From the NCBI GenBank assembly GCA_965215345.1, contig CBDCDL010000001.1, forward strand, positions 1 to 64,000: a stretch of 64,000 bases of DNA, given 5' to 3'. The notes beneath the pieces were generated by a model, which was given only the letters and a program-made list of their open reading frames with translations, had not been told where the DNA came from and made no database searches. The DNA comes from CATQHW01 sp965215345 (GTDB lineage Bacteria > Spirochaetota > Spirochaetia > SZUA-6 > Bin103). The translations under genes and the position numbers were made by a program. Positions 1-9,638 of this stretch are shown here, piece after piece; the first letter of the stretch is position 1; the number at the start of each line of letters is the position of its first letter.

Positions 1-696
1 TCGCCGGACGGCCAATGGTTGGCGGCCTCCTGCTCCCGGCAGGTTCGCGCGTATGGCGCGGACGGCGCGGAGGTTTGGCGATCTGATGATCATCCCAGCA
101 CCGTCAGCGCGATCGCTTGGTCGAGCGTAGGGGAGCTGGCGACGGCCTGTTACGGTCGAGTGACGTTCTTCGACGCGCCCACCGGCGAGCTTCGCCAGAA
201 GCTGGAGTGGCAGGGATCCTTGGTGTCGATGGCACTGAGCCCGAACAGGGATATCGTGGCCTGCGGCAGCCAAGACAACTCGGTACACTTCTGGCGTCGT
301 TCCACGCAGGAGGACTCCATGATGTCCGGATATCCTGCCAAGCCGTCGGCCTTGGCTTTCGATGACACCGGCACCCTTTTGGCCACTGGCGGAGGGGAGG
401 CGGTGACGGTCTGGGAGCTTCCAGAGAGGGGGTCCCGAAGGTACGCGGCCCGGCGTTCTAGAGTTTCATGTTCAACCCGTCACGACGCTTTCCTTCGCTC
501 CCGGCGCGATGCGCTTGGCATCGGGAGGCCGCGATGGTGCTGTGGTTGTGTGGTCGCTTCAGCGAGATGGAGAAGGCGATCCGATAGGGGCCGCGGTTGT
601 GGCGGACGCAGTGGCCGAATTGTACTGGCGGCCTGACGGGCGCGCGCTTGCCGCGCTCGACGCGCGGGTGGCGCGACGGTTTGGCGGATAGGATGA
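1..696 (+). CDS. WD40-repeat protein, 3' part, frameshifted
   Basis: The reading frame is open from the first base of the window, so the start lies upstream. The protein shows repeated WD40 blade patterns: an SPDG-type turn followed by small residues, then hydrophobic strands ending in VTFFD, VHFWRR, VTVWELP and VVVWSLQ. Such propellers are protein-interaction scaffolds; no enzymatic domain is visible. The frame is lost inside a run of five G at 428-432 and resumes one frame over from about 431. A second shift near 668 hides the expected last strand (TVWRIG, stop at 694-696). Both breaks look like single-base length errors at G runs. The gene reads towards the ZIP transporter that starts 17 bp later. 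Confidence 0.75.
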
Positions 697-712
697 ACAA
701 AGTATAGTCGTC

Positions 713-1510
713 ATGGATGCAAACGCTCTACTGGTTTTGTCGGCCTACTCAGCCGCCATCTTTGCCGCTTCCCTGCTCGGCGGCAAATTGGCGGCCTTGG
801 GCACCATGACGCATACGCGCACTCAGGTCGTGATGAGTCTCGTAGCCGGCTTCATCCTCGGCATCGCCATGTTTCACCTGCTACCCGATAGCCTCGATCA
901 CATTCCTGGACCTAGCGCCATAGAAAAAGCCGTGGGATGGATGGTGTTAGGCATGGTGTTGATGATTCTCTTACAGCATATCTTTCACTTTCACCAGCAC
1001 GACTTCAGCCGCGAGGCGAGCGATCTGTATGACGACCACGGTGTCGTCCATTCGCCGAGTTTGTTCGGCGTGGCCCTCGGCCTAGGGGTACATACCGCGA
1101 CCGAAGGGATCGCGTTGGGTACCAGCATGAGGTTGGAATCGCCGTATGAAGACGGAGTCGCCTTGGCGGGCCTAGGGGTATTCCTCGTCATTCTGCTGCA
1201 CAAGCCGCTTGATGCGTACTCCATTGTCAGCATGATGAAGTACGCCGGGCACAGCCAGCGCGCCCGGACATTGACCAATGTCGGCTTTGCCATGCTGTGC
1301 CCGGTCGTGGCGCTGGCGAGCTTTGGGGGGGTGGAATTGCTTGGCCCGGAAGAAGGGACCGTGAATCGGCTATGTGCTGTCCTTTGCGGCGGGCGCGTTC
1401 TTGTGCATTGCCTTGAGCGACCTGTTACCGGAGATCCATTTCCACAGCCACGATCGCGGCAAGCTCATCGCATCCCTCCTCGTGGAATCAGTCTCGCCTA
1501 TGTACTTTGA
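713..1510 (+). CDS. ZIP-family divalent metal transporter
   Basis: This is an integral membrane protein of about 265 residues with the ZIP layout. It has helices at the N-terminus, a histidine-containing loop (HIFHFHQHD) near residue 100, and the signature helix with HTATEGIAL near residue 145, followed by LLHKPLDA; these are the metal-coordinating helices IV and V of ZIP proteins. The expected function is uptake of Zn(II) or Fe(II) across the inner membrane. The frame is lost near 1362, the middle stretch (SFAAGAFLCIALSDLLPE, 1374-1478) lies in the next frame, and the original frame returns for the last helix ending GISLAYVL at 1510. The two shifts compensate, so the underlying gene is probably intact. 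It converges with the pterin dehydratase. The exact substrate cannot be told. Confidence 0.85.
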   Translation: MDANALLVLSAYSAAIFAASLLGGKLAALGTMTHTRTQVVMSLVAGFILGIAMFHLLPDSLDHIPGPSAIEKAVGWMVLGMVLMILLQHIFHFHQHDFSREASDLYDDHGVVHSPSLFGVALGLGVHTATEGIALGTSMRLESPYEDGVALAGLGVFLVILLHKPLDAYSIVSMMKYAGHSQRARTLTNVGFAMLCPVVALASFGGVELLGPEEGTVNRLCAVLCGGRVLVHCLERPVTGDPFPQPRSRQAHRIPPRGISLAYVL

Positions 1511-1575
1511 ATCCAGCCCATTGCCGCACGGGTTCACGTCCTGCATCAGTGCGAAGGTTCTTCCGTTTGGGTCAT

Positions 1576-1882
1576 TCAGCTCCCCGGCTGCCACTCGTTG
1601 AGCGTGCGGGCGAAGAGGATATCCGAGCGGGTGACGGCTCCTTCGCTGTGGGTTGTTACCGAGACGGCGATGGTGCGCTTGCCGGTGTCCAAGGGAGAAG
1701 TCCGGGTGGTGATTCTGCTCGGTGATGGTGCGGGTCAGGTGGTTGAGGAACGAGGTGATGTCCTTGAAGTTGGCAAAGACGAAGTCGCGCGAGATGATGA
1801 TGCCGTCGCGGCTCCAGCCTGCGAGCGTTTGCAATTCGGCATCTACTTCGGCGGCGCTGAGGGTGGTTTTGTCTTCGGTCAT
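1576..1882 (-). CDS. 4a-hydroxytetrahydrobiopterin dehydratase (PCD/DCoH family), frameshifted
   Basis: The roughly 100-residue protein has the family pattern: an N-terminal WSRDG strand, then FANFKDITSFLNHLT and the active-site region EQNHHPDFS, followed one frame over by TIAVSVTTHSEGAVTRSD and a LFARTLNEW end. PCD enzymes dehydrate 4a-hydroxy-tetrahydropterin to recycle the cofactor of aromatic amino-acid hydroxylases; the two adjacent histidines are the catalytic pair. One base is lost just after the HHPDFS segment (around 1688), so neither single frame gives the whole protein. The start codon overlaps the stop of the upstream SelA-like gene by 4 bp (ATGA), which implies translational coupling. 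No aromatic hydroxylase gene is seen nearby, so the physiological partner is unknown. Confidence 0.85.
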
Positions 1883-2997
1883 GGCGGATTGGCTCCTGTG
1901 GTTAAGATGTGCTGGAGGCGGTCGGCGATGATTTCGGCTTGGCCGTCTAAGAGGGTCTGCGGCCCAATGCTGAGCGCGGTGTCGCTGCCGCTGACGAGGA
2001 TCGACGGCTCGCCTTCCTCTAAGGCGCGGGCGACCGCGTCGGCGACTTGCGCGTCGCCAAAGTGCAGATGCACCAGCGGCGAGGCCGGCGGAAATTTGTT
2101 CTCGTAGGCTCTGGTAAAACGGGCCTCAATGCCGGCGAGGCCTTCGACGGCCTCGGCCACGACTCGGCAGCGGCGCTCCCACTCGGCCACTTGCGCTGCC
2201 TCATCCATTTCAAAGAACAGTTCGACCGCACGCACCAAGCCGCATATTTCCTCTTTGCCGACCTTCATGCCGCGGCCAATGGCCGAGTGCGGGTTGGAGT
2301 TGAGGTGGCAGGCGGCAATCAGGTCTTGGCGTCCCAAGATCAGACCCGATGACTGCGGCCCAAACAGGCCCTTGCCGCCGCTGAACACCGACAGGTCGCA
2401 GCCCATGGCCGGCAGGTCGGTCAGGTTGGAGCGCGGCGGCAGTTGCGCGGCCGCATCCACGATGACCGGCACGTTGCGCTCGTGGGCGGCGGCGACGAGC
2501 GCGGGCAGCTCGGACAGGGGCTGGCTGCCGAGGAAGTACACGACAGCCGCAGTCTTGGGGCCAATACCGGCGACGTAATCGTCGAGCGTCACCGCTTTTT
2601 TGCTCCCGACTTTGACCAGCTCGCCGCCGCTGACGCGAAAGCCCTGATGGACGTAGGAATGCGAATCGACCAAGCTGATGACGAACTGGTTGGGCCGATC
2701 TTCGACCTCGGGAAGCTGGGCAATGGCGCGGGCGTCCATGCCGGTCAGGCAGGCCGCACCGGCCAAGAGCATGCCGCTGGCCGCGCCCGCAGACACAAAG
2801 GCCGCTTCGGCCCCGGTCAACTCGGCAATGCGGGCCCCGGCCTTTTCGTGCAACTCGTTGAGGTGGACGAATTGGCGCGACGCTTCGACCATGGCCTCGA
2901 CCACGGGCGCGGGCATGATGGAGCCGCCGAGCGTGGTGATGGTGCCGCGGGCGTTGATGAAGGGGCGCAGGCCGAGGCGTTGGTACAGGGTGGGCAT
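1879..2997 (-). CDS. PLP-dependent SelA/DgaE-like aminotransferase-fold enzyme
   Basis: The intact 372-residue protein is of the L-seryl-tRNA(Sec) selenium transferase / D-glucosaminate-6-phosphate ammonia-lyase-like branch of fold-type I PLP enzymes. The N-terminus INARGTITTLGGS is characteristic. The middle has VDSHSYVHQG, then VDAAAQLPP, where the aspartate contacts the PLP ring nitrogen, and FSGGKGLFGPQSSGL, where the lysine is the predicted Schiff-base residue. It is shorter than true SelA (about 460 residues) and lacks SelA's N-terminal tRNA-binding extension. No selB, selD or tRNA-Sec is in view, so a metabolic role on an amino or sugar acid is more likely than selenocysteine synthesis. 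It is the first gene of a two-gene operon with the pterin dehydratase. Confidence 0.85.
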   Translation of the reverse strand: MPTLYQRLGLRPFINARGTITTLGGSIMPAPVVEAMVEASRQFVHLNELHEKAGARIAELTGAEAAFVSAGAASGMLLAGAACLTGMDARAIAQLPEVEDRPNQFVISLVDSHSYVHQGFRVSGGELVKVGSKKAVTLDDYVAGIGPKTAAVVYFLGSQPLSELPALVAAAHERNVPVIVDAAAQLPPRSNLTDLPAMGCDLSVFSGGKGLFGPQSSGLILGRQDLIAACHLNSNPHSAIGRGMKVGKEEICGLVRAVELFFEMDEAAQVAEWERRCRVVAEAVEGLAGIEARFTRAYENKFPPASPLVHLHFGDAQVADAVARALEEGEPSILVSGSDTALSIGPQTLLDGQAEIIADRLQHILTTGANPP

Positions 2998-3065
2998 GGG
3001 TAGGTCCTTGGGGAAGTAGTGGACTGAAATCGCGTATCCAACGAAAGGGAATTATATACCTGCGT

Positions 3066-3105
3066 GTCCCAAATAGCTGGGACAGCGGCTGAATCTTCAG
3101 CCGCT
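3066..3105. terminator. Two adjacent inverted repeats between merC-like gene and SelA-like operon
   Basis: A short stem GTCCC/GGGAC (3066-3083) is followed by a 10-bp perfect inverted repeat AGCGGCTGAA/TTCAGCCGCT with a two-base loop (3084-3105). They sit between the end of the MerC-like gene and the start of the SelA-like gene, both on the minus strand. No U-rich tail follows on the minus strand, so this may be a weak or factor-dependent terminator, or an operator for the downstream operon. Confidence 0.4.
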
Positions 3106-3132
3106 AAACTTTCAAGCAAACGACGATGGCTG

Positions 3133-3561
3133 TCAATGCCGCAGCGAGTGGAAATCACCCGGATGTTCGCGTTCACATGCAGGACATATTTTACATAGGT
3201 GCCGATTTAGGAGATGTGCTGCTGCGAGGAGGAGGCCTCCTGTTGCATGGAGGACTACTTCAAAGATTCCTTCAGTAGCAATGTGGGCGGTGGCGATGAA
3301 CGCTACTGCCACTACGAGGATGAGAAATGCTCGCCAACTTCTGTGATGCCTAATCCCCCAAACGACGCTACCTAATGCGAGTGCAACGGCTCCAATAATG
3401 ATTAATTCCGCGCGTTCGCTTGCGAGGAACCCAAGCCCCAATAACGGCAGAATTGTTACTAAAAGCGGCATTGCCACGCAGTGGATCGCACACGAAAAAG
3501 ATAGAAATGCTCCTACGGTATCTACTCGTTCTCGATCAAAATAGTTTTTCACTTTTTCCAT
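3133..3561 (-). CDS. MerC-family membrane protein
   Basis: This intact 142-residue protein has four predicted membrane helices. The first contains the MerC hallmark SFSCAIHCVAMPLL, with a cysteine pair in the membrane, and the C-terminus carries a second cysteine pair, LCKICPACEREHPG. In mercury-resistance operons MerC moves Hg(II) across the inner membrane, but most chromosomal MerC-like proteins have no proven substrate. No merR, merT, merP or merA is present here, so mercury resistance should not be assumed. The start is supported by GAGGAAAC seven bases upstream. It lies downstream of groESL on the same strand but is separated from it by a strong terminator, so it probably has its own promoter. 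Confidence 0.85.
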   Translation of the reverse strand: MEKVKNYFDRERVDTVGAFLSFSCAIHCVAMPLLVTILPLLGLGFLASERAELIIIGAVALALGSVVWGIRHHRSWRAFLILVVAVAFIATAHIATEGIFEVVLHATGGLLLAAAHLLNRHLCKICPACEREHPGDFHSLRH

Positions 3562-3645
3562 CTGTTTCCTCGCAGATTGCCCACGGCGAATTTGCTCAGC
3601 GTAGGGTCATAGAACTTCTCGTTGGAATCGAATGGTCGTGGCTTG

Positions 3646-3673
3646 ATTATCGACACTCATGTATATAATTCAA
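3646..3673 (-). promoter_or_regulatory. Candidate sigma-70-type promoter for the MerC-like gene
   Basis: On the minus strand TTGAAT (3673-3668) and GATAAT (3651-3646) are separated by 16 bp and lie about 85 bp upstream of the MerC-like start, just after the groEL terminator. The match is reasonable but was found only by eye. Confidence 0.3.
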
Positions 3674-3678
3674 CAAAG

Positions 3679-3711
3679 AAAGCGGGCGGGATGAAACACC
3701 CCGCCCGCTTT
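3679..3711 (-). terminator. Intrinsic terminator of groESL
   Basis: A 12-bp perfect stem (AAAGCGGGCGGG pairing with CCCGCCCGCTTT) with a nine-base loop lies 28 bp beyond the groEL stop. On the minus strand it runs directly into TTTCTTTGTT, giving the U-rich tail. The stem is symmetric enough to work to some degree in the other direction. Confidence 0.8.
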
Positions 3712-3738
3712 CGCTTTCGCACGTGCGCCAAGCTCCCC

Positions 3739-5363
<1,625 letters not shown>

Positions 5364-5379
5364 ACGTATTGTACCTCCC

Positions 5380-5676
5380 TTAGGCTACGATGGCGAGGAC
5401 GTCGTCTTCGCGCATAATCAGAAATTCTTCGCCCTCAATTTTGACCTCGGTGCCCGAGTACTTGCCGATGAGGACCTTGTCGCCTTCTTTGACCTCCAAG
5501 GGAATGTGCTTGCCGTCTTCGCGGCGGCCGGGGCCGACGGCGACGATCTCGGCTTCTTGGGGCTTTTCCTTGGCCGTGTCCGGGATGATGATCCCGCCGA
5601 CCTTCTGCTCTTCGGCCTCGTCGAGACGCTTGACTAGTACGCGGTCGGCGAGGGGTTTGATATTGATGGTGGCCAT
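5380..5676 (-). CDS. groES: Co-chaperonin GroES (Hsp10)
   Basis: Intact 98-residue protein with all GroES landmarks: INIKPLADRVLVKR at the N-terminus, the mobile loop EEQKVGGIIIPDTAKEKP that docks on GroEL, VAVGPGRREDG, and a C-terminal EGEEFLIMREDDVLAIV. It caps the GroEL ring and encloses substrate. A strong AAGGAGGAG ribosome-binding site precedes the start. The groEL start lies 17 bp after the groES stop, so the two are co-transcribed. No CIRCE inverted repeat (the HrcA site) is visible upstream; instead a sigma-54-type promoter sequence is present. Confidence 0.97.
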   Translation of the reverse strand: MATINIKPLADRVLVKRLDEAEEQKVGGIIIPDTAKEKPQEAEIVAVGPGRREDGKHIPLEVKEGDKVLIGKYSGTEVKIEGEEFLIMREDDVLAIVA

Positions 5677-5720
5677 GAGTGGCTCCTCCTTTTTGGGGTA
5701 AAATGGCTCTGGGATGTATA

Positions 5721-5736
5721 TGCAAAGTTTGTGCCA
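5721..5736 (-). promoter_or_regulatory. Sigma-54 (-24/-12) promoter upstream of groES
   Basis: Read on the minus strand the sequence is TGGCACAAACTTTGCA. It matches the sigma-54 consensus TGGCAC-N5-TTGCA, with GG and GC exactly ten bases apart. The -12 element lies about 45 bp upstream of the groES ATG, so a transcript would start near 5711 and leave a leader of about 35 bases with a good Shine-Dalgarno site. Position, strand and spacing all agree. No enhancer-binding activator gene is in the window. Confidence 0.6.
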
Positions 5737-5928
5737 AGGGGCGGAGATTTTGCTAGGGTTTTGTTTATAAAGAACTTACGCTTTCCCTTGCCGCGCAGCA
5801 ATAACAGGTGTTTTCCCATAGTGAAAATACGACGGCAAAAACGAGTCAAATAATATATATAAGTTTAATAAAATAATGGGTTTGTGAAATTTTCCTCTAA
5901 AAGACAAAAAATAGGTGTAATTCTTATT
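5737..5928. other. AT-rich divergent intergenic region between groES and SDR gene
   Basis: About 190 bp of sequence much richer in A and T than its surroundings, including AATAATATATATAAG near 5850-5866. It separates groES (-) from the SDR gene (+). It probably holds the promoter of the SDR gene and any upstream activator site for the sigma-54 promoter, but no precise operator could be assigned. Confidence 0.4.
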
Positions 5929-6690
5929 ATGAAAAAAAACGGGATTGTGAACTGGGATAACCTGCGGGTCGTGCTGACCGGGGCCAGCAGCGGCATCGGC
6001 CGCGCCTTGGCCCTCGTGCTAGCCGAGCGCGGGGCTCGCTTGGCGTTGGTGGCGCGCCGCGCCGAGGCTTTAGCAGAACTGGGGGTCGGCGATTGAAGAA
6101 AGCGGCGGCCGGCGGCCGCTCGTGGTGGTGTGCGACGTCGGCGATCTGGCCCAAGTCGGTGCTTTGCACGCCGAAGTGGAGGCGCAATGGGGCGGGGCCG
6201 ACGTGCTGATCAACAACGCGGGTCGGGGGCATTACGGCCCCTTTGCCGACGCGATGTGCGCGAATGCGCGGCTGTGGTGCAAACGAACCTGCTCGGGGTC
6301 ATCTACTGCACCCGAGCGTTTCTGCCGGGTATGCTGGCGCAAGGGCGGGGCCGGTTGGTCTTCATCTCGAGTATTGTCGGGGAGTTCCCCGTGCCCAAGC
6401 ACGCCGTGTACAGCGCGACCAAATTCGCGATGAGCGGCTTGGCCGAAAGCCTCGACTACGAGCTGGCACCCCAAGGCATTGGCGTCCACCTCGTGGAGCC
6501 GGGCTTGGTGCATACCGAGTTTGCCGCGCGGGCCGGTACGCAGCACCTGCCGGTGCAGGAAAAGTTCGCCAAGTCGGCCGAGGAAGTGGCCCAGGCCATC
6601 GCAGACGCCGTAGCTGCGGGTAAGCGCAAGAGCGTCCCAGACGCGGCCGCGCATTTGCTGATCAAGCTGCGCCAGCACTTGCCCGCCTGA
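5929..6690 (+). CDS. Short-chain dehydrogenase/reductase, frameshifted
   Basis: Classical SDR of about 250 residues. The Rossmann nucleotide motif is TGASSGIGRALA near residue 20, the NNAG strand is VLINNAGRGHYGPF, the catalytic serine lies in FISSIVGEF and the YxxxK pair in YSATKFAMSG. It is expected to be a cytosolic NAD(P)-dependent oxidoreductase; the substrate is not deducible. The frame shifts within a GGGGG run near 6080 and again near 6260, so three reading frames must be joined. ATG at 5929 is the first sensible start, although GTG at 5946 would also give a normal N-terminus. It converges with a second, unrelated SDR. Confidence 0.85.
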
Positions 6691-6734
6691 CGCGGTTCGC
6701 TTTTAGGAGGGTTTGCCGTCGGCTTTAGACCGCG

Positions 6735-7511
6735 CTACTGAGCGGTGTACCCGCCATCGACGACCAGGGTCGCCCGGTGGTAAAGCCCGATGCTTCTGAG
6801 GCAAAATAGAGAACGGCCGTGGCCAGCTCGGCCGGTTCGCCCCAGCGGTCCATGGGGACCTTGGCGATCATTTGGCGCGCCTTGGCCGGGTCTTGCAGCA
6901 GGGGGGCGTTGATTGGGGTGATAAAAGGGCCGGGCAGATGGCGTTGACGGTGATCCCGTGCCGTGCCCATTCGAGGGCGAGGGTCTTGGTGAGCTGGACG
7001 ATGCCGCCCTTGCTCGAGGCATACGGGGTGCGGTCGGCGATTGAGACCTGAGACACTGTAGATCCGAGGTTGATGACGCGGCCGTAGCCGCGCTCGATCA
7101 TCTGCGGGCCCACGGCGCGCAGTAGTACATCGGGCCGGTGAGGTTGATGGCGAGGACCGCGTCCCAATCCTCGTCGCGCAGCTTGACGAGGGGGCTGCGG
7201 ATGTTGATGCCGGCGTTGTTGACTAGGATGTCGATGGGCCCCAAAGCGTCGCTGGTTTGGCGGACCGAGGCTTCCACTTGGGCGCGGTCGGCCGCGTCGG
7301 CTTGGAAGGCGAGTACGCGGCCGTTGGTGTGGGCCCTGATTTGCGCGGCTGCGGCGCGGGCTTCTTCGGCATTGCGGCTGGTGAGAGCCACGGCCGCACC
7401 GGCCGCGGACAGGGCGCAGGCCATGGCTTCCCCGAGGCCCTTGCTGCCGCCCGTCACCAAGGCCGTGCGGCCCTTGAGGCTGAAGAGGTCGAGCGCGGAG
7501 GGTGGGATCAT
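6735..7511 (-). CDS. Short-chain dehydrogenase/reductase (3-ketoacyl-ACP reductase-like), frameshifted
   Basis: Second SDR, about 255 residues once frames are joined. TGGSKGLGEAMA is the dinucleotide-binding loop, ILVNNAGIN the structural motif, and GRVINLGST with YASSKGGI the catalytic Ser and Tyr-Lys. The C-terminus ends VVDGGYTAQ, typical of FabG/gluconate-5-dehydrogenase-like members. Breaks occur near 7110, near 6915 and near 6770. The start ATG at 7511 shares one base with the stop of the upstream small gene (TGATG), so it is translated as the last gene of the sugar operon running from 11.5 kb. A role in sugar oxidation or reduction fits this context but is inference. Confidence 0.83.
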
Positions 7512-7755
7512 CACAGGGAGGACCAGCCTTCGGCTTCGACCATGGACTTGGCGAGATCGCCCAACTCAGCGACTAGGGCCGCTTGATCTTGGGCGCGGGC
7601 CTTGTTGGCGATCTGCATGGTTAAAGCGATCAGCCCCAAACCGAAGATCCGCTGCAAGCTCTGCGGCGAGTCTGGTTCGAGGTCGGGAATAGCTCGGACA
7701 GGCGGTTGAGCAAGTCGCGGTGCGCGGCGGGAATTTCAATGACTTCCAAGGACAT
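7511..7755 (-). CDS. Small conserved-looking protein of unknown function, frameshifted
   Basis: About 81 residues once one frameshift near 7685 is repaired. It starts MSLEVIEIPAAHRDLLNRL and continues in the next frame with SLQRIFGLGLIALTMQIANK and ends VEAEGWSSL. The composition suggests a mostly helical soluble protein; no known motif was recognised. It lies between the metallo-beta-lactamase-fold gene and the SDR, both close by, and its stop overlaps the SDR start, which supports it as a real gene and not a chance frame. Confidence 0.55.
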
Positions 7756-7790
7756 AGTGGCGTTAAAGGTAACGCATGGCCTAGTCGCGG

Positions 7791-8636
7791 TCAAAGTTCC
7801 ACCTCGCGGGCGACAAAGTGTTCGCCGTCTTGGACGATGCGGCTCCACAGGGCGTCGGGATCGTGGTCCCAAGCCACGATCCACCCCCGGGCGGCGGCCT
7901 CGGCGGCAAAGCGCTGTTTGCGGGTCAAGGTTTGGTAGGGGAACATGTCGTAGGCCATGTTCCAATAGGGCCGCAGATGGAGGCGCGTGGGGATCAGCTC
8001 GCCGGGATAGACGAGGGTGTGGCGGCCGGCCGCGAGGCGAAAGCCCTGATGGGCGCGGGTGTGGCCGCCGGTGACAAAAGCCGTCAGCCCGGGGGCCAAT
8101 TCGCTGTCGCCGTCGAGAAAGCGCATCTCGACTTGGCGGGCGAGGGCGTGCAGCTCCTCGGGCCGGTAGCTGGTCCGCATGGTGCTGCGGCCGGCCAAGG
8201 CGTCGTCCCACTCGCCGCGCTGCACCGCGTGGACGGCATTGGGAAACAGCGGGGCTAGACCCGGAGGCCCTTCGACGAGACAGCCGCAGAAGTGGTCGAA
8301 GTGCAGGTGGGGTGAGCGCGACGGTGGTGATCGCCTCCGGGCCACGCCGGCCGCGGCCAGCGAGCCGCGCAGCGCAGGTGCGCCGTCCATGCCGTACAGG
8401 GCGCGCTCGCGCCGGGAGAAGCGCTCGCCAAAGCCGGCGTCGAGCAGCACGAGCGCGCGGCCCGTTTTCAGGAGCAGGCAGTTGCACGACAGGCGGATGC
8501 GGTTGTGCTCGTCCCGGGGGGCACTCGCGCTGCCACAGGACCTTGGGCACCAAGCGAACATGGTCCCGCCGTCGAGGCGAAAATCGCCGCCGGGCAGGTG
8601 TACGGCCTCGGCATGGCCTAGGTTGAGGGTGTGCAT
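7791..8636 (-). CDS. Metallo-beta-lactamase-fold hydrolase
   Basis: About 281 residues. The metal-binding signature is HLHFDHFCG (HxHxDH) near residue 110; later ligands are TGGHTRAHQGF near residue 193 and a C-terminal AWDHDPD. The pattern resembles lactonase-type members (AHL lactonase relatives), so hydrolysis of a lactone or ester is plausible. Two pairs of compensating shifts scramble short stretches (about 8500-8560 and about 8300-8340); repaired, these read LVPKVLWQ and AITTVALTHLHFDH. The start overlaps the kinase stop (TGATG). In this operon it may act on a sugar or a related intermediate, but that is a guess. Confidence 0.8.
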   Translation of the reverse strand: MHTLNLGHAEAVHLPGGDFRLDGGTMFAWCPRSCGSASAPRDEHNRIRLSCNCLLLKTGRALVLLDAGFGERFSRRERALYGMDGAPALRGSLAAAGVARRRSPPSRSPHLHFDHFCGCLVEGPPGLAPLFPNAVHAVQRGEWDDALAGRSTMRTSYRPEELHALARQVEMRFLDGDSELAPGLTAFVTGGHTRAHQGFRLAAGRHTLVYPGELIPTRLHLRPYWNMAYDMFPYQTLTRKQRFAAEAAARGWIVAWDHDPDALWSRIVQDGEHFVAREVEL

Positions 8637-9626
8637 CAGGTGCGGACGAGGACCTTGACGCCCTCAGTGGCAAATTGGCAGCGCATCTCGCGCAGGCCCG
8701 CTTGGGCCATGGTTGCGCGCAGCGTGGCGTGGCGTTCAGCCGGGCAATAGAACATGAGGAAACCGCCGCCGCCGGCCCCCAGCAGCTTGCCGCCGAGGGC
8801 CCCGGCCGCGCGGCCGGCCGCGTACCAGCGGTTGATGTCCGCATTGGATATCTGCTGCGCCCGCTGCTTTTTGGCCAGCCAGTGCTCGTGGAGCAATTCG
8901 CCGAAGCGGTTGAGTGCGTCTTGTTCGAGTGCCTCCTTGATCTGGTAGCCGATCTGCTTGGTCTGATGCAGGCTGTCTAGGACGCGGTCGTCGCCTTGTT
9001 GGGTGTCTTGGTTTTGCCGTGCGAGGATGTCCGAACTCTCGCGCCGGATGCCGGTAAAAAAGACCAGCATGTTGGCGGCGAGGGCCTCGGCCGTGGGCGC
9101 GGAGATCGCCAGTGGCGCGACTGCGACCCGACCGCTGGGATCGATGTCGAGGCAAGTCAGGCCGCCGAAGGTCCCCAAGTAGTGGTCGTGTTTGCCGGCT
9201 GGCTGGGCGGCCCGCACCGCTTCGATATAGTGGGCTTCCTCCGCTAGCACTTGGGGAGCGGGGTGTTCGCGCTTATAGGCGTGGAGCGCGGCCATAAGCG
9301 CCACGGTAAACGCGCCCGAAGAGCCTAGGCCGGTGCGACCGGGTACGTCGGACATCGCGCTGATTTCGATTCCACCGTCGATCCCGGCGTAGATCAGGGC
9401 TTCGCGCAGCAGGGGATGTTGGATCTGGCCGGGCGCATCCACCTTTTCGGTCTGCGAGTACTTGACGCGAATGAAGTCTTCCACCTCGAGGTCGTTGAGC
9501 TGGATATAGACGTATTTGTCGATGCCAACGCTGAGCACGGAATCCTCCGTAGTGGGTGTAATAGGACGCTAAGTCGGTGCCGCCGCCGCCGAGCGGAATG
9601 CGCAGGGGCGCTCTGGTGAGGATCAA
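8636..9626 (-). CDS. GHMP-family sugar kinase, HddA-like (D-glycero-D-manno-heptose 7-phosphate kinase type)
   Basis: About 330 residues after joining two frames; the N-terminal 30 residues (TRAPLRIPLGGGGTDLASYY) are separated from the rest by a shift near 9540. All GHMP motifs are present: the GGGGTD start, motif 2 GLGSSGAFTVALMAAL as the ATP phosphate loop, and motif 3 GALGGKLLGAGGGGFLMF. This combination is typical of HddA, which makes heptose 1,7-bisphosphate in the GDP-heptose route, and of the related FKP/FCSK branch. The gene follows a nucleotidyltransferase and an epimerase in the order expected for an activated-sugar pathway for surface polysaccharide or glycoprotein. Confidence 0.85.
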
Positions 9627-9638
9627 ACTAGCCTCGTT

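Noticed and set aside
1879..2997. Selenocysteine synthase (selA)
   Set aside because: The protein is shorter than SelA, and no selB, selD or tRNA-Sec is seen; it is better called SelA-like.
3133..3561. Mercury-resistance operon
   Set aside because: Only a MerC-like protein is present; merR, merT, merP and merA are absent, so resistance is not supported.
5821..5870. A sigma-70 promoter for groESL (TTGACT with TATTTT)
   Set aside because: The spacer would be 14 bp, too short, and it is farther from groES than the well-formed sigma-54 site.
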